From NCBI RefSeq assembly GCF_033473495.1, contig NC_088937.1, positions 3,348,001-3,412,000 on the forward strand: a DNA stretch of 64,000 bases, in the 5' to 3' direction. Below, one piece after another: positions 23,349 to 33,133 of the stretch; positions within the stretch are counted from its first letter, which is position 1, and every line of letters starts with the position of its first letter. Made by a program: the position numbers and the translations under genes. The notes under the pieces are model-generated. The model saw only the letters and a program-made list of their open reading frames with translations, had not been told where the DNA came from and searched no databases. This DNA comes from Cercospora beticola (Eukaryota; Ascomycota; Dothideomycetes; Mycosphaerellales; Mycosphaerellaceae).

Positions 23349-23461
23349 GGACGATTGAGCAATGCGACCTTGGACGTTGGGCGATCGCTCTGGGAGATGA
23401 ATATGTTGATCTATCCTTGCTGATATCTAACTGTACACGTGAAGCTGGCGAGTGCAGATCC

Positions 23462-25303
23462 TTAGATCGACAGACTCCAAGGAATCGTTTCCGGATCCAA
23501 AGCTTTCCATAAGAATGGCATACCTTGGCTGTAACCTTCTTCATCAAATGCCCTGCTTCTGACCACCTCACTGCGTGCCCTCATTGTCTTCATAAATTCG
23601 GAGTTTGCGTCTCTTGTAGCCTTATTCATTCGCGACAGCATCGATTCGTCATTGAACATGTGCACCAATGTTCTGTCCGTGCCAACAAGCAGTGGTCGAG
23701 CAAAATTCGCTTCCACGGCGATGAGACCAAGGCACTTTTCAAGTGGTGGAAGGTATGAAGCCACATCAGTCACGCCCTTCGCGGCGGGAATTGGCTTGTA
23801 AAAAGCAGTGGGGTGGAAAGGCAAGGTTCCGGCCGTGGTGATGAGCGAATTTAGGTTGACGGAATGGTGCGCTGATGTCGACAGATGAGCCATGTGTGTC
23901 AGGACGTCAGCAAGGTCAGATGGCGTCCTGAGAGTCTCTCTGGTAGGGAAGTCGATTGCCTGAGCTGGACCTGAAGCTTCCGCAAGCCATGCTTGAAGCT
24001 CGTTGTCTTCGGCAATCGCGGCAGAATCTGCATAGTATGAGTCCACAAAAGCTGCCATGAAGGTCCGAGTGGCATTGTAGATAGGCAAAGCATCTTCGTA
24101 GAATGGAAAGTGCTTCAACGCAGGTCCGTCGCTGTCAAGGAGACCTCTCTTTTGAAGATTCTTGGTGAAATAGTTTGACTGAAAAGCTCCTGCGTATCCA
24201 TTGCTGTAGAATTCGTTTGAGTACTGGCCGGCCGAAGCACCCGTGTAGGCAAAGAATTGGTCAACTGCAGCTCCCGGCGCAAACAATGTTAGTGCCGCAG
24301 AACCGCGAATACCAAGAGTTCCATACATAAGTCGAGACAAGAGGGCCATGACTGGATGATTTTCACTCAAGGTTCTGATCGCTGCCTGGTATGCAATTTC
24401 AGTCACATAGTGTGTGTTCGCGAGATGATGGAACTGTGACATGAAGAAGTCGGCAGTGTTGAACATCATTTTCGCGAGCAGCCAGTCTTCTGACGAGTCT
24501 TCCCGTGTGTAGATCAGACTGTGTTCCGTATTTGTGCGTATCGCTAGGGGCAAAAAGTCCCCAGAGGCTTCCGAAATGTAGAAGTAGGCGTCGCATGGAG
24601 CTGAGTATCTCCCATCGATAGGTGACAGATCTGCCTGTGCGCGATGGTCTACGTAGAAGAGCCGGGCAGACTCGTGTAGCTGTGTGAGAGATTGGCCAGA
24701 GATCGCGCGTGATATTTCGTCCTCCAGGTTGAAGGGGAGCGATTCTTGAGGCTCAAGTCGGCGAACAGCAAAAGGCTGGAACGACAGCCGCTCCATGGAG
24801 AACAGCAGGTCTTGTGTGTAGTTTGTAAGCAGCCCAGGAAGGATACCAGTAGGAGCTGTACTCTCGACCCATTCATCGTCATACAAGCTCACATAGTCGT
24901 CCAAAGTCTTCAAGTCATTGTATCGGCTTGTGTCTGTCACAGCAGACACATTGTCGGCAGTAGTGATTTTGAGCTGATCAGCTCCTTCCTGATGGTAAAT
25001 TGCGGCATCCCTCTTGACCATTGCATCTCCCAAGGTACCGGAAGGGGAAAAAGGGCCACCACCAACGCCAGGACCATATGTGAACGTAGATCTCTTGTCC
25101 GACACGCCAGATAATCGTACCTCCCAAGCATGGTGCGCAGGATCCGGTAAGCTGTATGACAAAGATAATTTCGCAACGCTTTGGTCTGGTTGCAGTCGAT
25201 ACAGAGGCGAAGCCACGCTCTGGCGGCTTTCTAAGTGAACGACATATGATATGCCAGCCAAAGAGGTGGCAATGAATATTTGGCCAAATGAGATTTTGTA
25301 CAT
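23462..25303 (-). CDS. Secreted lipoxygenase
   Basis: A single exon of 613 aa from the ATG at 25303 (three codons upstream are open but start with TTG). A hydrophobic signal peptide occupies about residues 1-22. The helix with DWLLAKMMFNTAD leads to FHHLANTH, giving ligands around His293 and His298; the second ligand pair is in AHHSVN (His479, Asn483) and the chain ends in Ile613, whose carboxylate is the last ligand in the family. All five metal-ligand positions are therefore present. Fungal secreted lipoxygenases (iron or manganese, about 600-620 aa) make fatty-acid hydroperoxides from linoleate or linolenate. Which metal is used cannot be read. 113 bp separate its stop codon from that of the SDR. 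Confidence 0.93.
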   Translation of the reverse strand: MYKISFGQIFIATSLAGISYVVHLESRQSVASPLYRLQPDQSVAKLSLSYSLPDPAHHAWEVRLSGVSDKRSTFTYGPGVGGGPFSPSGTLGDAMVKRDAAIYHQEGADQLKITTADNVSAVTDTSRYNDLKTLDDYVSLYDDEWVESTAPTGILPGLLTNYTQDLLFSMERLSFQPFAVRRLEPQESLPFNLEDEISRAISGQSLTQLHESARLFYVDHRAQADLSPIDGRYSAPCDAYFYISEASGDFLPLAIRTNTEHSLIYTREDSSEDWLLAKMMFNTADFFMSQFHHLANTHYVTEIAYQAAIRTLSENHPVMALLSRLMYGTLGIRGSAALTLFAPGAAVDQFFAYTGASAGQYSNEFYSNGYAGAFQSNYFTKNLQKRGLLDSDGPALKHFPFYEDALPIYNATRTFMAAFVDSYYADSAAIAEDNELQAWLAEASGPAQAIDFPTRETLRTPSDLADVLTHMAHLSTSAHHSVNLNSLITTAGTLPFHPTAFYKPIPAAKGVTDVASYLPPLEKCLGLIAVEANFARPLLVGTDRTLVHMFNDESMLSRMNKATRDANSEFMKTMRARSEVVRSRAFDEEGYSQGMPFLWKALDPETIPWSLSI

Positions 25304-26461
25304 TGTGATCAAGCCAATGAATGTTGTGTAAAGTGAAACCTAGACCAACCGGGGCCTAGCATCTTATACTTCATACGAGCATTTGATCCGGACCGCTGCG
25401 CCTGAGGATGACAGAGCGATCCGGCAGTGACGGCATGTTCGTCTACACAGCCAGCTTTGCGTAGTCGATGCCTTGCCTGCGAACGTGTTGAAGGATGCCC
25501 ACGAGGCTCGGCGACGGCGGCCGCCCTCTATCAAGACTCAAGCTAGCTTAGGCGGGAGGGCGAATCATGTTCGAGGGCAGATATGGTTGGCATCTGGGCA
25601 TATCGAGACCGGTGAACTACGAGCGTAGCGCAGTGAGATGACGGGCTCTGAGCAATCTGCAGGAGCTGCTATAGTTAGCGGAGTGTCAGTGGTGTGCGAA
25701 TGAGGGTCGGCCATCTCCATGACATTAGCGGAGGGATTCCTTCGCGTGGGTGCATAGGGCTGAAGCCCACCAACACCAACGACCCGTTCGCAGATTGTGG
25801 GTGGCGCAATACGAAATGCATTTGAGATGCATCCTTCGCCAAGCACAAATCTCATGCGAACCGCTGCTCAGGCTTCTTGATGTCGCTGGACTTCTGCCTT
25901 TGCAACGGCCGCACCCACTTGAGCAAGATACCCTCTATGCAGGAGGGCGGCGTAGGCAGCAGAAGCGAAGGTATTCATGGAGGGAGACGTCAGCTCCGTG
26001 TTGATTTCGTGACGAGTGCGGTCGCCCTCGTCCAATCATCTTCCGCGAGTCGTCATGTTCCTGTCGGCAACCACGGCGAGCACCATGACAGTCGGCGACC
26101 TTCCCTGTCTTGCCTGCAGAATGGTATGGGCATATTGTCCATCACAGGCAAAAGGTGCTGGCGGCCTCAGCGCGTTGTTGCGGCGGCGAGTGCAGCTGGC
26201 TCCACCCCACGAGGCTGAGCACAGTCAGCTCGCCCTCAGAAATCCTCCGCGCCGAGGCGGGACGCCATAAGACGACGGCGCTAGTCCACTGACGGAATAC
26301 GACAGTCGAGGCCTCGATGAGAAATGTATTGCGCTGACAAGAAAAGAGCATGTGAAAGGGAAATTGAAGGTGAGGTGAGCATTGGCATGGTCGGACACCA
26401 AAATGTCCTGGGACGCACGCGCTTGTCATCAGTCATACATCGTCATTATGGCATATCCTCT
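25304..26461. other. Intergenic, GC-rich, no supported gene
   Basis: The lipoxygenase promoter lies at the left end. Several overlapping open frames of 60-110 codons exist on both strands around 25565-26430, but none shows a domain, a splice chain or consistent codon use. The NCS1 permease ends at the right border. Confidence 0.35.
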
Positions 26462-28372
26462 CTACACGACCTCAGAATCTCCTTTCTGTGATCTGACAGA
26501 GATCGCGACATCGTTTTTCCCGGACTCAAACGACCCGGAGCCATCCGCCTTGTACTCGACGCCGTTCAGCACACGATCATCGTGAATCGACTCTTCCAGC
26601 AACGTCTCCCGGGCAGGGAAGAAATATGACAGCGACCAGTATACGAAAGCCGCAGAGAAGAGACCCCATATGTAATTCACATCGTACAGATGCTGGATGC
26701 CGGGACCAATTTGCACACTTGGATTGACTGCGTGGGCGAGGCCAGGGACGTTGGGTACCAGAGAGATCAGGAAGGCTGCAGCAGCTCTCCAGTTGATGCC
26801 CTTCCAGTACCAGTAGCGAGCATGTTTCCGATACAAGCTCGGAACATCGACGTGCCGCTTCTTAACGAACCAGTAGTCGGCAGCAGTAATCGCTGCTATT
26901 GGTGCAAGGAAGATGGCCAGGCCAGCCATGAAAGTGAGAAGTGACTGAGCAGAATGGACGATTTTCCAGGGGACCATGATCCAGCCTGCGGTGACTGTTG
27001 CGAATATCGCACCTCGCCTAATCGAGATGTACTTTGGGAATAGGCTGACCTGAAGGCCAGTCAGCAGCGTTGCACAAATTACACAGAGTGAATGCTTACC
27101 ATATCATTGGCAAACGAGATTACGTTCGCAGACAAATTAGTACCAATCTGAGCCACCATCCAGCAGAAGCCGACAAAGAAAGCTCCACACCGACCAGATG
27201 GCCCCTCCCACTTCGAAGCAAGAACGAGGGGATCCCAAATGTACTCATCGTACAACACCTTCGAAGCAGAGCAGCTGATGATGCCAAACAGTCCAAGCAT
27301 CAGACTGATCATGGGAAGAAAGAAACCTTGCCAATATACACCACGCGAAGACTTGAGGTACCTGGTGAAATCAGGAACATTCGTCGCCATGGTAGCCCAG
27401 CCTGAGGACTGCGACATCATGCTCGCCATTATCATCCAGCGACGCTCAGATCCCGAGACTCTGTACTCCTGGTTCCAGATGTCGCCTGTACCGCCAGCCA
27501 TTTGGGTCATGGCGATTACGACTGCCACGCTGACCGTGACAGTGACCACGACCTTGAAGACAAAAAACCACTTGAGCTTGTGCGGCGGGATCAGTAGGAA
27601 CGGGAATTGTATTGACCAGAAAAGGAAGTGGCTTAGAAGCTGCTGTGTCGTGATGCCGGCAGATTCTGGAAGGTGATTCGGAATGTCGAGATACGAAGGC
27701 CAGATGGCTCGAATGCATTGCGTGATCGCTGTCGAACCTGTATATGTCTGGATGGCATGCCAGAAAAGGGCAGTGATCATACGAGTGACGACTGCGAATC
27801 TGGCGAACATGATGCCGAAACTTGAACGTGCTGCGATGGGGAACGGGACGTGCAAATGAGCTCCTACACAGTGGTCAGTCTACATGCGTCACCCGTATGG
27901 TTGTGCACAATGTACCTATGGCACCGTTCATCACCAGAGGAATGGCCGTGATGGAGAGACCAAGAATGATGCAGTACACGGCCTCTCTCCACTAGAAGTC
28001 GTTGATAGAAGGTAAGCATCCATCACAGAATTCTGTGCTCAAAATGATGACCATGTGTCTTCGAGCCCAAAGATGGACATGGAGGAAAAATCGCACTGTA
28101 GCGGTGGCACTTACAGTCAGTCCCAGAGCAATGATGGCAGCGGGTGACATCCATCCTTGAGCATTCATGGCATCGCTCATCCAAAACCCAAAGATGGTAA
28201 GTGAGGTCCATGTCCGCCGCTCCACAGGCGTAACATCTTGATCAATATTCGACCAGCTATCTTTGTCCGCGAACGACGACTCTTGCTTTGGTAGAACCCA
28301 TCCAGAGACCCTTCTCTTCGCCTTGAGATTGGCGGACGCCGAGTGTATTCGTGCACTAAAGCCAGAAGACAT
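26462..28372 (-). CDS. NCS1 family permease, Fur-type (uracil/allantoin/uridine-like)
   Basis: Four exons: 28115-28372, 27916-27991, 27100-27863, 26462-27049, 561 aa. The first intron is 123 nt, the others about 50. The N-terminus has VTPVERRTWTSLTIFGFWMSDAMNAQGW and then MNG, HVPFPIAARSSFG, SQSSGWATMATNVPDFTRY and ADYWFVKKR, all hallmarks of NCS1 nucleobase/ureide transporters; 12 membrane segments are expected. Fungal Fur proteins carry uracil, allantoin, uridine, thymine or uric acid with protons at the plasma membrane. It is divergent from the dioxygenase across a promoter with five GATA sites and sits in the same cluster as the biuret/allophanate fusion, so a ureide or pyrimidine substrate is likely (inference). 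Confidence 0.93.
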
Positions 28373-28485
28373 GGCGGCACACTTGGTGTTGCTGCTGAAG
28401 TAAACGCGGAGGTCAACCGCACAGACAGGCGCCGTCTGTCGACATACTTATGGTCATTGCGACATTGTAAGCGTACCTGCCAACG

Positions 28486-28674
28486 TTATCGTGCTTGCTA
28501 TCAGCATTGAACATGTGGAAGCCACGAGCTTGCCATCAGCCCCACGATGGCCCCAGTCATTTGCAACGGGTCAGAGCTTATCAAAGTTTGTCCATGGAAG
28601 TTGGGGTTGCTGGGTCTGGGCGCGGCGCCGCCGCCGGCTATCACCTTAAAACTAGTGTGGGAACGACCAGATAG
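28486..28674. promoter_or_regulatory. GATA-site cluster in divergent permease/dioxygenase promoter
   Basis: Five HGATAR elements: 28486-28491 (CGATAA, minus), 28498-28503 (TGATAG, minus), 28578-28583 (TGATAA, minus), 28638-28643 (TGATAG, minus) and 28669-28674 (AGATAG, plus). In ascomycetes these bind AreA/NIT2 GATA factors under nitrogen limitation, and two or more close sites are typical of controlled genes. Two more lie upstream of the fusion gene, at 30289-30294 (TGATAA) and 30521-30526 (AGATAA, minus). Confidence 0.6.
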
Positions 28675-28849
28675 GCGGAAAGCTGCAGCACTACGGCGAA
28701 CTATACAGTAGTGTTTGGTTGACTTTGTGTTCTATAGTGAAGTCTTTCCTGCGAGCACACGCGTGGCGTTGAGCTGGCAAAGTTTCGTCCTTGGTCGTCG
28801 CAGGATCCAAGAGAAGGCGCGGGGAAGGAGCGATCAAGCTGGTCTCTCG

Positions 28850-30034
28850 ATGGCAGAAGTGAGTCGCAAGTTCTGAAAATTGACTCGCTCTGAATGAATC
28901 TGTTGATAGTTCACGTCATTCTCTGGTCGAAAGCGACAACTCGCTGGCAATGGAGTTCGCAAGGCAGAGTTTGACGAGATCCCGACGATTTCTCTGGCGC
29001 AACCCGAACAAGACATCATCGAACAGCTTCGCGATGCTTGCACTCGAGTGGGCTTTTTCTACATCAAGGTATGTCTGTTCATCATCCTTGACGCTACTGC
29101 ATGCATGAGTTGATGGTGTCGAGGACCACGATGTGTCGCAAGAAGCAGTAGATGGCATCTTTGAGACAGCGAAGCGATTCTTCGACCAGCCGCTGGAGAC
29201 GAAGAGCGAGATTCATTACAAGTTGTCGAAAGTGTTGCACGGATATGAGCCCATCAGTGAAGTCCGCACAGATGAAGCCAAGCGCGCAGATTTGAACGAA
29301 GCATTCAACTGTGGATACGAGCCAGACCTAGATCCTGTCCCTCACGATGCAGAAGCTGGTGAGTGCAGCTGTGTCCGAAGTAGCGCTCAGCTAACAGAAG
29401 CTTAGCTATGCACGAGGAGAGTGCGATGGACGGGCCAAATGCCTGGCCGCGAATGCCTGGCTTCAAGCAGAAAGTGACCGCGTATTATGCTCAGGTGCTT
29501 ATGTTGGCGAGACGCCTTGTCCGGTTGTTCGCCAAAGTGCTCGGCCTGCCCGAAACTTATTTCGACTCTGCCGTGATTCGACCTGGCGCTATGCTGCGAC
29601 TCTTGAAGTATCCGGCACAAGACCCAAAAGACCCCGACGCTCTGGGCATTGGCGCGCACACAGACATCGAGGCTTTCACAATCCTGTGCCAGGGAAGTCA
29701 ACCCGCATTGCAGATACTGAATGTGCATGGGCAGTGGATAGAGGCGCCGCCTATCCCAGGCACATTTGTTGTGAATATCGGCGATATGTTGGCAAGGTGG
29801 AGCAACGACGTCTTCATCTCGACAGTGCATCGGGTGCACAATTGCACAGGTCAGGAGCGATACTCTGTGCCATTCTTCTTCGGCCCAAGCTATAACACCA
29901 TGCTCCGCACGTTGCCCACCTGTGTGCCAGAGGGCGAGACAGCAGGATATCAGCCCATCCTCGCAGGAGACTATGTTTGGAAGAGGTTGGCGCAGAGCAG
30001 ACTGACCGAAGCTGAGCAGCAAACCTTCGCTTAG
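28850..30034 (+). CDS. 2-oxoglutarate/Fe(II) dioxygenase, IPNS-like
   Basis: Four exons: 28850-28858 (MAE), 28910-29068, 29124-29358, 29406-30034, 343 aa. The 9-base first exon is required to start the frame TSFSGRKRQ; its GTGAGT donor and GATAG acceptor are good. The N-terminal DIOX_N domain has GFFYIK and AVDGIFETAKRFF. The catalytic domain has His219, Asp221 (GAHTD), His276 (STVHRV) and the 2-oxoglutarate-binding Arg286-x-Ser288 (RYSVPFFF). The family includes thymine 7-hydroxylase, gibberellin oxidases and isopenicillin-type enzymes. Its place between an NCS1 permease and a biuret/allophanate hydrolase makes oxidation of a nucleobase or ureide the first guess, but the substrate is not readable. 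Confidence 0.92.
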
Positions 30035-30800
30035 TTTCGCGAGGCTGCATACGGTGTGCTGTAGGTTCCGTAGCTCCAGTGCTCATTGTACCTTCCTCAT
30101 TCATCGGCTTCCAGCCCTCAACCTCTTCCTTCGTCCTCTGTAGACACTCTGGACATCGACGCTCGAGGTCCGGGATCGGGGCCAATAGTTCTAGCTCAAG
30201 TGGTAGCTTCTTCACTGCGGCGATCAAGAGTGACGTAGGTCGTGCGAGTGATTCGAACGGCAGGCATAAGGCAATGAGGTTCGGGCATTGATAAGGAGGG
30301 CCTTGCCCGTGCGACTTCTTCGAAGTGGTCCAATTTTCGCTGCATCGGTTGGTGGTGTTCAGTTGCAGGAAGCGAGATCCGCAATCGAGAAGCTGCAACT
30401 TCGTCGTGTCTTGGCTGGCGGCCGTTCTTGCCCTGCGGCCCACCGGCCGGCCAAACTCTCGTTTCTTGAGCTTGAAGCCCTCCTTCATGATGTTTGACAA
30501 GGACCAGGCCGTCGGCATCCTTATCTATGCTGCGCGACGCGGCGTGAAGAGCGATGCGACCGCAAGTTTCGGCCAACGTGTTGCACGCCGCGTCCAACGA
30601 CTACGGCAAAAGAACGCTGCTGAATCGGGACCCCACGGTCTTTTGCTGGCAGTCTGCATGGCAGCCACGAGGTCTAGAAGTATCGTGGCACGCCCGTCCA
30701 AAGCGGCCGGCGGCGCGCGTGCGCTGTCCAGCTCTTATAGCTCAAGCACATCCTGTCTCTACCGCTTCCTACTGTGTCGCAGTGTCTAACAAGCAGCAGC
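30035..30800. other. Promoter region of the fusion gene; possible antisense open frame
   Basis: This 766-bp region contains two GATA sites (30289, 30521). On the minus strand an open frame from about 30518 to 30035 encodes a plausible-looking chain with a CPEC motif and an Arg-rich start, but it runs on as antisense to the dioxygenase and has no recognised domain. I leave it as unsupported. Confidence 0.3.
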
Positions 30801-32930
30801 ATGGCGGACGGTGTCATGGAATTGCGCTCAGCGCGTCCATACCCGTACAAGTTCCGGGCGGAGTCGACAGCACTGGTCATTATTGATATGCAACGAGACT
30901 TTGTCGACTTCAACGGCTTCGGACAGATCCAATGTGGCAACGATGATATTTTCAAGAAAGTCAGGAACATTGTACCCAGGACGCAAAAAGCATTAGAAGC
31001 AGCACGAAGCCTGGGATTGTATGTGGTGCACACTCGAGAAGGGCATACACCTGATCTTTCTGATCTTCCACCATCGAAGAAATTGCGCCAGGTATCTGCA
31101 CCCTCCGGCCATCATACCATGGGAATAGGCGATCAAGGCCCAATGGGAAGACTTCTCGTGCGTGGTGAGTACGGCCACGATATTATAGACGAACTCAGAC
31201 CAATTCCTGGCGAACCTGTCATCGACAAGCCTGGTAAAGGCTCCATGTGGGATACAAATCTGCACCGCACTCTCCTGGCTCGTGGCATTACGCATTTACT
31301 GTTCGCTGGCGTCACGACCGAGTGTTGCGTAAATACAACGGCGCGGGAGTGCGCCGATCGTGGCTTCGAGACGTGCATCTTATCCGACTGTACAGATGGC
31401 TTCGACGAAGGTTTCTACACCAGCACACTGGATATGTTGTGCAGCTACGATGGACTCTTCGGCTTTGTTGGCAGTTCCACTGAGCTGCTGAAATACGCTC
31501 CTGCGCTGACACAAACCCCTCCAACCACGCCTCCGGGTTTCTCAGGCGATGTCTCGATTGCTGGACTTCGCAAGCAATATACTAGCGGCCAACTCAGACC
31601 TCCAGACGTGGCCAAGGAAATAAGTGCTCGACTTCTTAGTTACAAAGACAAGGACTCAGCTGTGTGGATACAGGTGCAGGACCCGGCTGAGCTTCTCAAG
31701 GCTGCACAGGCTGTCGAGGATCGGTTCGCCGGTAGACCCCTTCCTGAGCTCTACGGCACATTTTTTGCAGTGAAGGATAATATCGATGTTGCGAACATCA
31801 CAACAACAGCCGGCTGCGAAGCCTACGCTTACGTTCCAAAGGAAAATGCTGAAGTGGTGAAGGCCATGATCGATGCAGGAGCAATCTTCGTTGGCAAGAG
31901 CAATCTCGATCAACTGGCTACTGGCCTCTCTGGCTGTCGGTCGCCATATGGAACGCCGCATAGCGTCTTCAGCAGCCAGCATATCTCAGGTGGCTCCTCA
32001 TCAGGGTCTGCCATTGCCGTTGGTGCTGGGCTTGTGTCGTTCGCCCTTGGAACAGACACAGCTGGCTCAGGGCGAGTGCCTGCCGCTTACAATGGTATCG
32101 TTGGGCACAAGCCCACAAAAGGGACACTGAGTGCCCGTGGTGTAGTGCCTGCTTGTAAGAGCCTCGACACCGTGACGGTCTTCGCTACTTCAGTCGAAGA
32201 AGCACGCAGAATCTGGCTGGTAGCAGATCAAGGCCCGGACGAGGCTGATCCTTATGCCAAGTCGCAGCAGTCACTCGCTTTGTGGCATGCAGATTTCCGT
32301 GGCGTCAAGACTGGTGGTTTCACCTTTGGCGTGCCTCCGTCTACCGCACTCCAACAATGTGACGAGTCCTCTCAAAAGCTGTTCGCCAAATCTGTCGCGA
32401 GACTGGAACGAGCAGGTGGAACGTCACGAGAGGTGGAATGGAAATCATTCGAAGGTGGGAGCAATATCTTGTACGAGGCGTCGCTGGTCCAAGAGCGAAT
32501 AGCATGCATCGGCCCAGAGTTCATTGAAGAGAATATTGAGACATTGCACCCGACCACAAGAGAACTGCTCTCAGCAACGACAAACAGTACAATCAAGCCA
32601 TGGGAAGTCTTCAGAGACCAGCACCTTCAAGCTCTGTACACTCGGGACGCTGCGAAGATATTCCAAGAAATTGATGTCCTGCTCGTACCCACAACTCCCT
32701 GCCACCCAACAATTGCTGAAATGGAGGAAGATCCTATTGGACTCAACGCAAAGCTGGGCTACTTCACACACCTCGCCAATGTACTTGACCTGTGTGGCAT
32801 TGCCGTACCCGCTGGAACGTATCAGGACCAGAGTGGACTCACGCTGCCTTTTGGTGTGACTTTGTTGGGGGCTTCGGGCAAGGATGGGCGGATATTTGAC
32901 ATCGCGAGAGAATTTGAGCGCACCACGTAG
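30801..32930 (+). CDS. Fusion: biuret-hydrolase-like isochorismatase domain + allophanate-hydrolase amidase domain
   Basis: A single exon of 709 aa from ATG 30801. Residues about 20-235 are an isochorismatase-fold cysteine hydrolase with triad Asp29 (IIDMQ), Lys143 (IDKPGKGS) and Cys176 (TTECCVNTT); HTREGH, GIGDQGPMGR and the Lys-Cys spacing of 33 fit biuret amidohydrolase. After a short linker, residues about 300-705 are an amidase-signature domain with Lys325 (KDNID), Ser399 (GGSSSGS) and Ser423 (GTDTAGSGRVPA), and with TTAGCEAY, LDQLATGLSG and RGVVPACKSLDTV typical of allophanate hydrolase (AtzF/DUR1,2 type). The C-terminal domain of full-length allophanate hydrolase is absent. Predicted reactions: biuret to allophanate plus ammonia, then allophanate breakdown to ammonia and CO2. 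All catalytic residues are present. Ureidoacrylate or a related ureide is an alternative first substrate. Confidence 0.9.
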   Translation: MADGVMELRSARPYPYKFRAESTALVIIDMQRDFVDFNGFGQIQCGNDDIFKKVRNIVPRTQKALEAARSLGLYVVHTREGHTPDLSDLPPSKKLRQVSAPSGHHTMGIGDQGPMGRLLVRGEYGHDIIDELRPIPGEPVIDKPGKGSMWDTNLHRTLLARGITHLLFAGVTTECCVNTTARECADRGFETCILSDCTDGFDEGFYTSTLDMLCSYDGLFGFVGSSTELLKYAPALTQTPPTTPPGFSGDVSIAGLRKQYTSGQLRPPDVAKEISARLLSYKDKDSAVWIQVQDPAELLKAAQAVEDRFAGRPLPELYGTFFAVKDNIDVANITTTAGCEAYAYVPKENAEVVKAMIDAGAIFVGKSNLDQLATGLSGCRSPYGTPHSVFSSQHISGGSSSGSAIAVGAGLVSFALGTDTAGSGRVPAAYNGIVGHKPTKGTLSARGVVPACKSLDTVTVFATSVEEARRIWLVADQGPDEADPYAKSQQSLALWHADFRGVKTGGFTFGVPPSTALQQCDESSQKLFAKSVARLERAGGTSREVEWKSFEGGSNILYEASLVQERIACIGPEFIEENIETLHPTTRELLSATTNSTIKPWEVFRDQHLQALYTRDAAKIFQEIDVLLVPTTPCHPTIAEMEEDPIGLNAKLGYFTHLANVLDLCGIAVPAGTYQDQSGLTLPFGVTLLGASGKDGRIFDIAREFERTT

Positions 32931-33133
32931 CAATGTCCATCATTGAACTCGCATCTTTGCATGTAATCCAGCCAAATATATTTCCAACGTGATTCATAGT
33001 TGTTCGCTGTTACGGTGTATTCGATGTGATGAGAGCCTTGTCGCGCCAAGCCCATCTCGATCGCGCTTCACGCGAGGCGAGGCGAGACGCGTCTTCCGAC
33101 CGAACCGAACTCTTCGGCTGCATCTGAACAACC

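Noticed and set aside
25565..25855. Open frame and Cys-rich reading resembling part of a Zn2Cys6 domain near 25.9 kb
   Set aside because: The Cys spacing (CSSGCGRC) does not match the six-Cys pattern in any frame and no exon chain could be built.
29814..30518. 234-codon minus-strand frame with CPEC motif
   Set aside because: Its 3' third is antisense to the dioxygenase and the rest has no recognised domain; kept only as a note on the promoter region.
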